A stretch of 64,000 nucleotides of DNA, from assembly GCA_949752735.1 (NCBI GenBank), contig OX457040.1, positions 523,357 through 587,356 of the forward strand. The letters are read 5' to 3'. Numbering within the stretch: position 1 is the stretch's first letter; each line of letters starts with the position of its first letter. The stretch comes from Lumbricus terrestris. Lineage: Eukaryota; Annelida; Clitellata; Crassiclitellata; Lumbricidae. Below, piece after piece: positions 11,036 through 25,500 of this stretch. A program made the position numbers and the translations under genes. The notes beneath the pieces are model-generated. The model was not told where the DNA came from and did no database searches. It saw only the letters and a program-made list of their open reading frames with translations.

Positions 11036-12281
11036 GTTATTAACGAGTACATTGACCGCACACTTTCAGTGCAAATATGAGACGGTGAGGGAGAGGGTTG
11101 GCCCCCAACCTTCGTAATATAATTATGCGAAGACTAAGAAAACTTAAGTCGCTATCACTTGATACGCTGCTCATGCATAGCATAATATAGCATAAGAGAT
11201 TCGTCTTTTATTATTCTTATGTCTCGTATTTCGATAAGAATTTGTAAATACTTCATCAAACACGAATCTCTTTGTTTTACAATTCAACTTGAGTCTGGGT
11301 CTTTCAACTTAGATGACTGTACGGATTGTACAGTGTGTACAGTTTGTACACCATGCATGAGCATCCAATGGACAGCTAGGCCTACGTCTTGTAAATAGAG
11401 AATATCTCTTGAGCTATTTGGCTGCTGCTGCTGCTCGCTGGTTTAAAACTTTAAACGAAAGTTTGCCAACTTCAGACTTTGGTCATCAACCGTCGAAGTA
11501 GGCAACAGCGCCAGCAGCAGAACCAGCAGCAGCATCAACAGCAGCAGCTGTGGTTGTTGCTTTCGCCATTGTGGCAGCTGAAACTTAAAATAGTTTCTCA
11601 CTTATTTACTTTAATTCCATAGTCATTGATAAGCAGATTAATTTATTTCTGGTCGATCGTCAGACCTTTTCTGATGAGGGGGGAAGGGTATTTCTTCCTC
11701 CCCTTTCGATTCCCTCTACGCCCTCTCTCTCTCTGTGTTTGTCATCGGTCACCCTCCATCTCTATATTACCTCCCACCCCCTCGCCGTAGTGTTGTGAGT
11801 TGTGACACTCTGTGAGCCTCCCAGCCCGTCCGTCTGCAACCGGGTAGATGGAGTGTTGGAAATGGGTTTCTGGTTTCCAGAGTTCTATGACCTGGATCAT
11901 GCCTCCTATGACTAGGTGGGAGTGGGACAATCTGCTGTGACCCAGAGCCTGGCAAGATGCCAGAGGGAGCCTACTGGCTCCAGGTCCAAATACGTACCTC
12001 CCCCTCCCCCGAACAGAGCAAAATAGAGAGACAAACCGAAAGAATGACAAGAGACGGACAGACAGACAGAGAGACACAGACAGAGTGTGTGTGAAGCCGT
12101 GGTAAAGAGATATGGCTGGCTGGCTGATAAGGGTAACCCAATCTGCCCCATTCCTTCAACTGCAAGCCTAGTCCTTTGGCTGAGGCATCTGGCGTGGAGC
12201 GAGGCCCGTCCTGCGCAGGGGGGGCTGCCAGCTGCTGCAGCGTTCGTGTCTTGACGGTTGGTCGGTCGGAGGGTGGAGCGA

Positions 12282-12305
12282 CTGCTGCTGCTGCTGCTGC
12301 TGCTT
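12282..12305. repeat. (CTG)n microsatellite
   Basis: Eight CTG units in a locally GC-richer stretch (about 12120-12350). Confidence 0.8.
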
Positions 12306-12689
12306 TGGCTGGATCATGGACACCGGTATAGAAGCGCGAAGCGCAGGGGTCCATGGCTGGATGCTTGGAGTTTGGTCAATTTGATCGCATTTAGACGACA
12401 GCTGGGCATTTGCGTGACTCTCTTTGAGTCATCGAAAAACAGTTAACGTCAGTATTTATTATTTTCTCGTGTTTGCTTTTCTAACTTAGGAACTCGGGAC
12501 GGACGGAAGGAAGAAGTGAAGGAAGGAAGAAATAATCGTCGTCGTCGTCGTCTTCATCGTCTTATCAGCTTGAAGCCAAAGTTCACTTGCAGTCTTTCGA
12601 ATCTGTCTTTTCTCTCTTCGTCTCAACCTGTCAGCACACCACCATCGCTCTACCACCACCATCGCAACTGAAACAGCAGTCTATTCTAG

Positions 12690-13015
12690 TGTGCAACTAG
12701 CAGTGTCTTAAGTGGAACTAGCAGTCTCTTTTAGCATGGAACTAGCAGTCTCTTACGGAGTGCAGTCTCTTCAGTGGAACTAGCAGTCTCTTCAGTGGAA
12801 CTAGCAGTCTCTTCAGTGGAACTAGCAGTCATTCAGTGGAACTAACAGTCTCCTTTAGCATGGAACTAGCAGTCTCTAACAGAGTGGAACTCTAGCAGAC
12901 TCTTCAGTGTAACTAGCAGTCTCCTTTTGCATGGAACTAGCAGTCTCTAACAGAGTGGAACTCTAGCAGTCTCTTACAGAGTGGAACTCTAGCAGTGTCT
13001 AAAGGTGTGGAACCA
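12690..13015. repeat. Degenerate ~21-bp repeat, probable 5' UTR of the giant gene
   Basis: GGAACTAGCAGTCTCTTCAGT and variants (AACAGAGT, TTTAGCAT endings) recur roughly a dozen times. The array ends about 540 bp before the start codon at 13558. No open frame crosses it. Confidence 0.75.
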
Positions 13016-13557
13016 GCATTCTGTGAAGTCAGCCTTGAATTTCACTTCGTATAATTCTCCATAAAAATATGGATTGTGTCTGAAAGTGAGAATTGAAGGA
13101 GAGTTGACCTTCGTAGTTGTCTGCCATCAACAACAACACAGATATATTTTGATGATGATGAGATGCACTTCGACTCTATTGACAGAGTTTTCGTTTTAAT
13201 CTACTACTGATTGAGAGAAATCTGAGGCAAGCAGACAGACAGAGGGAGAGAGAGAAAGACATAGACAGATACAGAGAGATAGGGAGAGAGAGAGGTAGAG
13301 TAGGCAAATGCCTGCGTTGAGTATCAAGTTGTTGCTCGTGTTGACACTAGAGGGCAAGAGGAAATAGAAATCGTTTTCTTGTCTGCAGCTGCTTGTGCTG
13401 AGGCCAATCTCAGACTTAGCCTCATTGGCGTTTGCTAAAGGCGGGAGAGGGAAGGAGATAGGGAGGGAGGCTGCTGGACCGATTGTTAGTGCTGGTGTTG
13501 GTGGTGGTGTGGTGGTGGTTGTTGGTGGTGCCTTCCTTTCGTTTCGATTGATTACGA

Positions 13558-16500
13558 ATGGAACAACGAGACGGTAGCAAGAGCAACGCTGATGAGAATG
13601 GCGGTGGCGGGAGGGCGACGGACGATTCCCGGAAGAGCGAAGAGCAGAGGGAGGATGATGAGGAGGATGGAGAAGAGCCGACGTCTGCTGAGTTGTTCCG
13701 GAAGAGGAAGAAGAAGAAGACGATGGAAGAAGAGCGCATAACAGACATGGATGTCAAGGAAGCTGTTAAGAAACTCACTCAGGTTCGTTCCATTGTTCTA
13801 ACCAACGACTTTAATAACTCTGTCTCTCTGTATACGTGTGTGTCTGTCTGTTTGTATGCGTGCATGTTTGTGTGCTTTTGTAGAGGTCACTTTAAGACCT
13901 ATCACGAACCACAGTATCCATTCATTCATTCATTGAAGTATTTACATGGCACATTTTTCGAAGAAACTACTTCGAAGTAATATGTGATCAGTCAGTGAGA
14001 CCAGCTGAATTAGGTCACATTTCATTAAGAATCTCTCACTCTCTCATGTTCTGCTGGATACTTTAGAAAGTAAATACTTATTAGCTACTTATCATTTAGT
14101 TACTGAAAATGCAATTAAAGTACACTCAGGATATACAACCATCAGCTAGGGCCCCCAGAAAATCGCGATCTTGCGCAGCGCAACTTTTGCGCAAATTTCC
14201 AGGTTTAGCGCAACAGCGCAAAAATTGGCAATCCGCGCGATTTTAGCGCAAATTTTGACAAAATCTTGCTAATTTATCTAAATTGGGCTTTGATTGACTT
14301 AAAATCACCGCTGCCCATAATAGTTCAATATAGCAACAGCGACCGATGTGCGATAATCAAAATGGCGGCCGCCGAATGGGATGAAATATGGAGGAATTTT
14401 TTGTTGAAGATCGTTATTTTGAGTAATAATGCAAACTTAAAGTATAAAAAAATTCCAGAATTTCACGGCCACACAATAAGATGTATTAGACGAAGTTTCT
14501 CAAAGCGGCCGCACAGGTGTGTCGCGTGCTGTCTCGGCTTATGACAGAACGAATGCATTTAGTCTATAGGCGTCAGGCGTGCACACAAAGACGGAAGGCA
14601 CTCAGCACGTTGTGTAACTTGGTGATTCATTATAATATAGGCATATATAATGCTATTTTGAAGTTATATTTGTAATGAGCGTAGATTTCGGTAGGCGTAA
14701 ATTTGGTAAAATTAAGTCATTTGCGATCGTCTGAATACTTTAACCTCATGATTATAGGAACTTTATAACTGCATTTTTTGCTTGATTGTCTAATTTCTAG
14801 AACGGCAAAGCTTTACACTAACTGACGAAAACACTGTTAGATATTTTGGTACACTGATTCAATGAAAAAATAACGAACATTATCATTTTTACCTTGCGCA
14901 AAATTCGCGCAAATTTATCGTTTTTGGTGCGCAATTTTTTCGATTTTCGGGCGCAAATTTCTGGGGGGCCTAATCAGCATTCTTCATGCCCTCTGCCCCT
15001 CTTTCATCATCATCATCATCATTATCATCATCATCATCTTCATCATCATCATCATCATCGTTATCATTGTCGTATTTTCCAAAACTGTTACAATGACTTT
15101 TTCTCTTTCAACCTCGAATGTGAAACGCTTCTAGATTTAATTTCCAATTTGCTTTTCAGTTAAGTGAAGTTTCCGATGTTTTTTAAACCAATCTAAAAGG
15201 ATCAGTTCTTCATAAAATCAGTTCATCAAACAGTGAATGAGAATTTTTAATAACTCAATCCACTGCTAACCACTTTAACCATGTATACCATTATTACTAC
15301 CATTTATACCATTATTACTACCATTTATACCATTTACTGAACTTCTGTTGCCTGAACTTAAGATGCAACCTTAATACCTCAGATGATAACAGCGGCAACT
15401 GTGATATTCACCAGCTGCACAAGACTCTTACGTTGCATTTGCTTAGGTCGTCATTTATATCCAATACTAAATTGAGTTGAAGTTTACATAACAATATATT
15501 TTACAAATAAATGAATTTGATGTCAAATTGATAGGAGACACTCTCCTCCCCCTCCTCTCCTCCTCCTCTTCCTCCTCCTCCTCCTCCTCCTCTCCTCATC
15601 CTCTCCTCATCCTCTCCTCCTCCCTCTGATGTGTTTGCCTGGAAGAGGTGCTATATGTGAAAATGTTATTTGTTCCTTATATTGCATGTAGTTTATGCAC
15701 AAAAATTTTCAGAAAAATCCAAAGGGGTGTGATGGCAAATTTCTACTTTTTTGGTTGATTTGACATGGAATGACCCATTAGGCTTTCAATGACACTAGAT
15801 GGAGTCATTGTAACTGTTGAGGGGTAGATGAGTTAAATTGTGAGACATTGTAATGAATGGTGATATTATGCTATAGCACTAATCAGCTATATATACACAT
15901 CATGATGACCCACATAATTTGTTTGAAAGTTTTTTAGGTTTTTGAAAGACATGATATGTAGCAAACGCATTCAGCAAAGGCAGAAGTTGGTTTGCCAAGG
16001 CATTTTAATTACTAAGTCCTTCCCTCCTTCCCTCCCTCTTCGATGATCATTGCAATAAGACTGAAGGAGGTTGCAGGTGTGTGTGGGGGGGGTCTGAAGA
16101 AGGCAAGGCTTCAGCTGTTAGCCAAATGACCTGGCAGAAAAAGATACATGGAGAGATATGGATCAGGATGAAGAGATACAGGGAGAGATATTGAGCAGGA
16201 TGAAGAGATACAGGGAGAGATATTGAGCAGGAGGAAGAGATACAGGGAGAGATATTGAGCAGGATGAAGAGATACAGGGAGAGATATTGAGCAGGATGAA
16301 GAGATACAGGGAGAGATATTGAGCAGGATGAAGAGATACATGGAGAGATATGGATCAGGATGAAGAGATACAGGGAGAGATATTGAGCAGGATGAAGAGA
16401 TACATGGAGAGATATGGATCAGGATGAAGAGATACAGGGAGAGATATTGAGCAGGATGAAGAGATACATGGAGAGATATGGATCAGGATGAAGAGATACA

Positions 16501-19500
16501 GGGAGAGATATTGAGCAGGATGAAGAGATACAGGGAGAGATATTGAGCAGGACGAAGAGATACAGGGAGAGATATTGAGCAGGATGAAGAGATACATGGA
16601 GAGATATGGATCAGGATGAAGAGATACAGGGAGAGATATTGAGCAGGATGAAGAGATACAGGGAGAGATATTGAGCAGGACGAAGAGATACAGGGAGAGA
16701 TATTGAGCAGGATGAAGAGATACATGGAGAGATATGGATCAGGATGAAGAGATACAGGGAGAGATATTGAGCAGGATGAAGAGATACAGGGAGAGATATT
16801 GAGCAGGAGGAAGAGATACAGGGAGAGATATTGAGCAGGATGAAGAGATACATGGAGAGATATGGATCAGGATGAAGAGATACAGGGAGAGATATTGAGC
16901 AGGATGAAGAGATACATGGAGAGATATGGATCAGGATGAAGAGATACAGGGAGAGATATTGAGCAGGACGAAGAGATACAGGGAGAGATATTGAGCAGGA
17001 CGAAGAGATACAGGGAGAGATATTGAGCAGGATGAAGAGATACATGGAGAGATATGGATCAGGATGAAGAGATACAGGGAGAGATATTGAGCAGGATGAA
17101 GAGATACAGGGAGAGATATTGAGCAGGAGGAAGAGATACAGGGAGAGATATTGAGCAGGATGAAGAGATAGAGAGATGGCCATAGACTGAGACTATGCCT
17201 TGCAGAAGGAATAGCCATCCACCCATCCTTTACGTCTTTGGTTGTGACGTTGGTTGTGGCTTCCATTCATTCATTCATCCATTCATTCATTCTTTCATTC
17301 ATTTATTCTAGGAACTTATATAGCGTTTCTTCAGGAGACCTTGCAGCCTGATTGTGGCTTTGCTTGTGACTTTGGTTGTGGCTTTGCTTATGGCTTTGGT
17401 CATGGTTTTGCTTACGGCTTTGGTCGTGGTTTTGCTTATGGCTTTGGTCGTGGTTTTGCTTATGGCTTTGGTCGTAGTTTTGTTTGTGGCTTTGGTCGTG
17501 GTTTTGCTTATGGCTTTGGTCGTTGTTTTGTTTGTGGCTTTGGTCGTGGTTTTGCTTATGGTTTTGGTTGTGGTTTTGGTTGTGGCTATGGTTTTGGCTT
17601 TGGTTGTGGTTTTGGTCGTGGTTTTGGTTGTGGCTATGGTTGTGGCTTTGGTCGTGGTTTTGCTTATGGTTTTGGTTGTGGTTTTGGTTGAGCGAAACAT
17701 CTGGAACCAGAGTAACCAAAGATTTATTGAGGTCATCGTCGTTTGTGCACTTAACAGATATCAGCAAATCTTCAAACCGTTCGACTGTAATAGGTGAACT
17801 GTAAACATGGAATTTATGACGTCAGAAGGTGGAGATGGAGAGAGAGAGATTCCCTGGTCTGAGACGAAGGAGAAGGAAAGGGAGAAGGAGGAACCAGTGA
17901 TGGAAATTTTTTGATCTGTTGGAATGGGTTCCTCCTTAGCTGGAATTTGCACCATCCCTGTAAGAATTATAGATATTTAAAAGCAGAACTTTAATCTTCA
18001 ACATTTCTTCCGGGGTCGGCTGTCATTTCCATCCACACCCTTTCTTGCTTCTATTCATTCCAGTTCTATGGCTAATTTATTGCCTTATGCATATGAGGGG
18101 TCGGGGTGAGGGGTCGGGGAGGGGGTGAGGGGATCTCTGCCACCTGCAGGATGCAATCCTTGATATTCATATCCATGTGCTCCATGGTTGGTCCTAGGTG
18201 ACCAGATGAATTGTGACTGTAATTGAACATTTGTATAGCGCTGCTCACAGATTCAGTATCGCCTCACAGATGCCCATTCCATTTGGGGCTGATTAGAGGA
18301 CTGCATGCATCTTGGGGGGCACACCGAAAACCTTGGCTGAGCTCTGATTGTGATTATTGGATCCCCTGCATGAAGGTGAATTGTGGATTTGACTAAACTG
18401 AGTTTCTTCAGCCATTGGTCTTAATGTCTTGGGTGTCCGATGTGAATGATATATTAAACATTTGTGAAAAATGCAACGAAATTTATTCCATGTTAAAACT
18501 CTTGTTGCATTGAGGCTTTTAAGAAGACAGACGAATGGAGATTATGGTTACAACCGTGTAACGAAATCTTCCCAAATTAGTCCCAAGATCGTGCAAGATG
18601 TGCTGGACAATTCGGCGGATATCTTCGTTCCCTGGGAAAGCTGTTGTAACTGCATTGGGTTAGGGGTGGGTGGGTGGGTGAAGTGAATGATGGAGGGTGT
18701 ATGTCTGTAGTCGAGGAACTGGAATGCTTGCATTTCTCCAGGTCAGCGCTGTTGGTGGAGGAAGTGCATTGGAAGCAACCGTGGGAAGAGACTGAATCCT
18801 CTTATATTAGTCATTTTTGTACAGTGTGCTGATGAGCTCTGTCTAGTTGTAGATAATAATATAGTTAAGTTGTAAAGAGGGTGGGTGATAGGGAGGGTGG
18901 TTGACAAAGAGGGTGGGTGAGAGGGTGGGTGGTTGATAAAGAGGGTGGGTGATAGGGTGGGTGTGTAGGTGGGTGGGTGTGTAGGTGGGTGGATGTGTAG
19001 GTGGGCCTGTTGGTGTGTGAGTGTGTGGGTTATTGATGGCCTCGTTCCTTGCGACAATCTGCCGTTGGTGGCTGAAAGAGTTGAACAACTTTCCTTCTTA
19101 TCTAGCTCTATATTCAGAATCTGATCATTTTTTGCACTCGACATCGTCTTCATATAAATTCCAATGAGCGTCGTATACAGTTGTCGTCGTTTTCTCAGCA
19201 TCTCAAATGTTAAGTTGTTGAAGAAAGAAGGCCACTTGAAATCGATATATTTCTGCAGTTTTATGGAAAGTGTTCTTTCTAACAGTTAACGTTTTATACC
19301 CCTGGGACCAGAGCTAAGACCAGTGATATATGTGAGGCCATAGTGGTATAAGTATAAATTGAAATTGGGGAAAAAATTAATGAGGCCAAAGCTAAGGCCA
19401 GTGATATCATTGGTGTTCTAACTTCTAAACGAGTTAAATATCAGTGGGGCAACGTGAGCTAAAAGTGACATTAGAATTTCTCTGACCACTGTCACGAAAT

Positions 19501-22500
19501 TTATGAGATTTTAAAGCTAGAAATCGTTGGAAAGTTTTAGAAAGAGTTTATGCCGTTGTATGCCTAATGCACTGTGATGTAGTGTGTAGTTTCATTGTAT
19601 TTTGGGCCCACATTTCTTTATCGACCTTCTGCATGTCTCTGCGTATTTTTTTATTGTATATGAGCCACGTATACGGGAGACGAAGGAATAGGAAACTGTT
19701 TGCCCAGAGGTTGGGGGCGGGGCACACAGACGAGTCTTTTCTAGAGTCTACCTCTAGGCAACAATTCACTGCTGCTTTGCAGACTTTCTAGTTATTCTTT
19801 TCTACGTTTATCCCTAACAGTTGTTTATATCTTGTGTCGGCATGACTTTGTTTATAGAAAGAGTCGGCACTGACTAAAAAACGGCTTAATAATATTGCTA
19901 AGGCCAGCATACATTGGTTGTGGAAGGACAGACCGACAGACCCACCGACCGATCAAGGATCTGATCTAACTGGGTCTTAATGACTCTGCAATATGTTACA
20001 CTAGCTGGGGTACGACCTACGATTCCTCTCAGACTTCGTCTCTCACTTCATTGTGTGTTGTTGATTTATACATGTATGATGTATGTCTCTGATTTTCTCA
20101 ACGGCTGCTGAAAATGGCAAACGTTGCAATCTATCAGACTCAGTGTAACTTCAGATTAACACATTTCGTAAACAATTTCATCAGCATAGTAAATCGATTG
20201 GTGAAGGATGATAATATTGTCTGGATATAATATCGTATTATGTTTAAGATTTATAAGCTCGACCTCATCTATGACCGCTGGTCATCATGTCATGCTGGGT
20301 TGCTTTATTGACAAAAATCTTAAAATGGAGAGTAAATATTCTCGATATATTTTGCAGCAGCTTGCCGAACTGTTGCATAACAGAAAGGTCATGGACTCCA
20401 TGGACTCATGCTTGCTCGTTTCTCGTCGGCCTACTGCCTCCCTCTGGCTCTTCATTATGCCGATAATGGCTTCGTCGGCTGTTAACTTGGACGGTTCAAT
20501 TGTTCTGCAAAGGGGAGTTAGGTTATGGTTGCCCTTGCCGTAGTCAAAAAGATTTTTTTAAATCAACTAAGAAAACAAATGTAGTCTGTGTAGAAATGTA
20601 TTTTTAGAAATTTACAGAATTGCAAATTGGTTAACAAGTTTATTTATATTCAGTGTGCATGATGTCATCATTCTGCACTGAATTGAAATGAGTGGCAAAG
20701 ATGATCATAATAGAGACAACTCATGATGAAGTCTGATGATAACAATGATGATGATGACGGCAACAACGATGATGATGATGATAAATTGTAATTTTTATAG
20801 CAGATCAGGGTTTCCTACTTGTAGTCTACTCCTGTAGTGACATAGCTTGCTGTATATTTGACCTGGAAAGCAGACCTGAGGTCAGTTGTAAATGGACAGA
20901 AGGTACCTTCTGTGGGGTGATCTACTTTGACAAACACTGTTGGCAGGCAGGCGGATCACGGCCGTTTTACTAGGTTTTAACTTTTTGACAACCCTGGACA
21001 AGTGACAACCCTGGACAAGTGGACATGTATTTAGTAAATTACTAAATTACTCCGACCAAAGAAACCAGACTATGGCCAAGAGTGGGGGGTCACCTCCACC
21101 AGGCAACACAAAGAAAGATTTTTTATGAGAATGTTGTGTTCATGCTAATTTGTATAAATTGCATTATTTAATGCTGCAGAGCGGATTAGAAAATAGACAT
21201 TACTCGTTACTTACCTACTTTGTTGAAAATGGAACATGAAATCCTATACTATACTCGTGTAGGTTAAATACCGGTAGGCTACTCTTGTGTCAGGCACTTA
21301 TGTGTGATTGCTTGAGTGTGTGTGTGTGTGTGTGCGTCCTGCTGATTGGTGATTTGTGCCTAGTGGACTAAAATTGAGAGAAGAGAGGTTGGTAAAGATG
21401 GAAGACTGTAAATTAAGAAGCAGCCGCTGTTCTTCTGCTTGTTAAGCCTCTAGGCCTAACATACGGTCGTTAGTTAATCTCCTGCTGGTGAGATAGGCAG
21501 AGACAGACAGACAGAGACAGATGGTATTGGCGTTGGTAGAAAGGAGTGGTCGGCGTTAGAAAGTCAGCCAGCTTCGTGGGTTGTTTCTTCTCCGATGGAT
21601 CTTTAAGCAGTTCGACTCGGAAGAGTGGGAGGAAGTCTAAGGCCTGTGAGAGGAAGAGGAGGAAGTCTAAGGCTTATAGTTTGAGGAGAGCCAGCGATGA
21701 TCGACCCATCACCAACGGACTAATAATTAGATCTCTTTTGTTATAGTCTTCGTTGTCGTCAGATGTTGAGAGTGGGAGGGCAGAGATCAAGGTAAGGCAC
21801 AAAGACGACTTCTTGGCATATTATGGACTGTTTGTTGACTGTTGACCTCTACACTGTTGACGTATGCGGTTGTGCACTGTTGCATGACTTGCATCTTCTG
21901 AAGTGGTTGTCAGATCATCCTATACCTCCTCTCTGGTTGGTGTTGTTGCTGTTGCTGTTGTTGTTGTTTCATTCTTTTATTCGTTTTTGTTCACCAGTTT
22001 CCTGTTGACTGCAACTAAACATTTTGCTTTAATTTAGAGACTTTGAGCAGAAGGTTTGGACTTAACTCGTTTTGACACTAACTATACTATCATCATAGAA
22101 CTGTTCTAAGAAGGAGAAGAAGAAGATATACGATATGAGCGATAAACTACAAATCATTGCTGGTTAACTTGCATCAATGGTTCTAACTCTGGGTGAAGAA
22201 TGTCTGCTTAAGAAACGACTTAAATCCCATCGTCGTCGTCGTCCTATGGTTTGTTGTGTGTTGCTATGGTTTATAAGTGAATGTTACTGGTGCCTGGAAC
22301 TGATATATATATAGGTGGTTGTCCAGTGATAGTTGCACAGCAGAATTTCTACACTTACGATTAGTTAATAATAATGATGTTTTGCTTTCCTTATAGGACT
22401 ATTTGAATGAGTCGTTAAAGCTAGTTAGATTCTCACTGAAATGTGTGATTTATTTGATTTATTTGATTTATTTGATTTATTTGATTTATTTCAATTTAGT

Positions 22501-25500
22501 TCTGGCTCAAATGTATCGAATCCGTTTATTGGTGATGATTTTGAGAGGTTTTTAAATAATGTCGATCAAATGAAGGAAGATGTTTTATCTTTCCTGTTGA
22601 ATTAATGTTTGGCAGTTATTTGATTTGATTTATTTATTCAGCTCGTGAATAAGCTCTTTCGAGTTGTGCTCTAGAAATTTGGAGATTGCTATTACAATTA
22701 GCTACCGTGTCCCAAAATACGTTTCTCCAGACCTCTCCTACTGATGTACTACTGCTCAGAGATTGGCCGCCATTTGCTCTTCTATAGGACAACAAGTCGT
22801 AACAAGTTCTCTGAATAGAGTTCTCTTTGTAAGAAATGCTGAGCATTGCCCCACTTTGTTTCCAAGTTGAAACATTGAGCTCTCTGTGACCCAAACAATT
22901 AATGTCTTCACTTGCGAATAATTATGTTAAAGACAGAATCTGCAATTATTGACTGACGCTTTATAGCATCTCTAATGATTCTTTTATTGGTTTCTTTGGA
23001 TAAATTCCCTAATCAGCGCAAACTTAGCACCAGCTGCACATGGCACGTGATAACACTGATCGGTTGAATACAAGCGGGGGAAGAGCACCAGTGGGGGCAG
23101 TGTTACCTGGTTCCTCGTCTTCATGTGGGTGATTAATATTTGATGCTAGTCAAAGAAACTCTGAGGAAAGACTCTGCGTCGTCGTCGTTGTTGTATTCGT
23201 TGGATCTGGAACTGAATATCTGCTCTTTGATAAAGTTGCTGCTGGGGTGGGGTGTGTGGTGGGGTGGGAGGGGTAGGGCTCGATTTAGAAAGAAGTCCGA
23301 TGGGAACCAACGGACTGAATAGATCACCTACAGTTGACGAATGGTGGAGTTTTTTTATTAGATATACTGGACCAAGTTGTAGCTGGGTGCAGTGGGGGGG
23401 GGGGAGGAGAGGGGGAGTCAGATTCAGCTAAAGATTAACATTGCATATCATCTGGTTATTTTCAACAGATGAACTGTCAAGACCTCTTTCTTGTATCATG
23501 AAGTGAATTCAGTTGGTTTGTATGTATGTTTGTATGTATGTTTGTATGCAAGGATTGTTGGGAATTGGGAAGGTAAAAAGTCCAAATCAAAGGAAAATGA
23601 CTATTGCTCTCAGCCAATTGCTGTTTTATTTCGGTCATTCCTACTTACATTCCTAGTTTCCTTTATTTTAACCTCGAAATAACCTTCAATTTTGCTGGTC
23701 TCTTGGCATAGGCTACTATTGTCTTCTTTTTCGAATGTAGACCTGAGCAGACAGGTAAAAGGATCACCAAGATAAAAACAATATATTAGCTGAGATGTCG
23801 CCATTTCCCCAGATTTTCATCTGAAATTGACCTTTTTTGACCTTGAATGACCTTGGTCCATCTTCCATTTAGTGAACTCGTTTCTTACCACAATTAATCC
23901 TCATTGAGACGAGAAACGCATGAAACAATAAATTCCGTTAAAAAATTATTGCATAATTAACACAAGTTCTGAGTCGAGGCTGAGAACTTCCTTCAGCCCT
24001 TGAATTTAAGGGTCGTTTGATTGAGTCCACCGCCCTCACTCCTGCAATTTAGCACGTATTATATATATGTACAATATATCTAAAATGGGTTCATGAAAAA
24101 TCTGAACAAATTTTTGCCTCAGAAAAATCTGTTTTTCTACTTAACTCTCAAAGGGAACACAATCTGCATTTTGTGAGGTAAGTTATGCTCTACGTAAAGC
24201 ACCTTGATTCATACAATCATGCATATAAACTGGAATTGCATTGTCAAATTTGAACCATGCAATCCTGGTTCAAATTGAAAGTTTAAAAATTCTGACATGC
24301 TTAAATGTCCTGTCCGGAATTTCTAATGCACATAAAACTGAAAAACATGCTAAATTGTAGCGAGTCTGTCTGCCTTAATATAGAATTATTGCATTGTTTG
24401 ATAAGAATAGTCTGCTGAGATTTTCCAATAAGTCTACAATGGTACATTTTGTACATTTATACAATGCTCTTTTATTGAAGTCTTATCAGGATTTGACTTG
24501 AAGAGAAGTTGGTCAGATCATATAGTTTGCATCCAGGGTATAGCTTTTAGCATCTCGGCCTTCAGTGGCTTTGCTTCTTTCTCTGTAAAACTTGGTACCT
24601 AGCACAAGAAAAGAGAAGTGAAGAGAAGAGGAAAGCAGAGAAGATGACGGCGGAAAAGAAAAGAGCAGAGAAGAGAAGAGAAGAGAAAAAGCAGTATAAT
24701 GACGCAATGATGTTTACACTTTTGAGTGGGAAGAGGAAAAAATGAAAACGCTTGGAATGTTTTCCTGAAGCACTTCTCCCAACTGATGATCATCTGGCTC
24801 TGTCTGTCTGTCCGTCTGTCTGTCTGTCTGTCTGTCTGTCTGTGGCTGCAAATGAACATCAGGAGGATCCTCTGCTTAGAGGTGGCACACACATGTGTCT
24901 AAATGTCATAACATCACCAGAACTCAAACACAGTCGCTATTGATTACTACGTAGGTAAAAACTGGAGCTTAACTAACCCGGTCTTCATCACAGGATTTTT
25001 AAGTACCTAAAACAAGTACACGGTATCACTAGTATCGTATCGTATCTAGATTTATACAGCATCTCTCGCAGGATGATGATTACTCATAGCTGCTCTCAGC
25101 ATGAAAACTCCAGAGAAGGAAATGCCTTTAAGATTAGAGACTGACTGTTGAGGTAAAGGGGTCATTAGTTTTGAGGGAGGAAGGTCATTCGAAATGAAGG
25201 GACCACTTGTAGCAAAGCACGACGTTGGGCAAAAGCTGCAGTCCTAGTCCTGGAAACAAAAAGATCAAGACGATCAGCAGAACGCATTGAGCGAGACATG
25301 AAGATATGCAGATAACGACTTTGCTTTATATAGTTTGAGGGGCATTTCACAAGTTCTCTGCTTTGGAGACCAGACAGAATGAATGCCTTATGCTGTCGTG
25401 CCATTCCGAAGCCTGAAGAGGAATTGAGGGGTGGGAGGGAGGCTAATCATCTTTGTTGTGATGATGGTTGGGTCAATTAATGACAACTCTGAACTATTAC

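Larger units (their letters stand above)
9620..13557. other. Noncoding DNA between the 875-codon ORF and the giant gene
   Basis: It contains the 3' flank of the upstream gene (an ATTAAA at about 10070 is a possible polyadenylation signal), several microsatellites and a SINE-like segment. At 12690-13015 it holds degenerate repeats that probably belong to the 5' UTR of the gene starting at 13558. No convincing exon was found; the open frames around 11742-12446 have no recognisable motif. Confidence 0.4.

Noticed and set aside
16111..17266. Overlapping minus-strand frames reading YLSLYLFILLNISPCISSS
   Set aside because: They are produced by the 32-bp satellite, whose period (96 bp over three units) keeps frames open; no splice or start context.
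20208..20543. 111-codon plus-strand frame in the giant intron
   Set aside because: No recognisable motif, no splice pattern, and within chance length for this much sequence.
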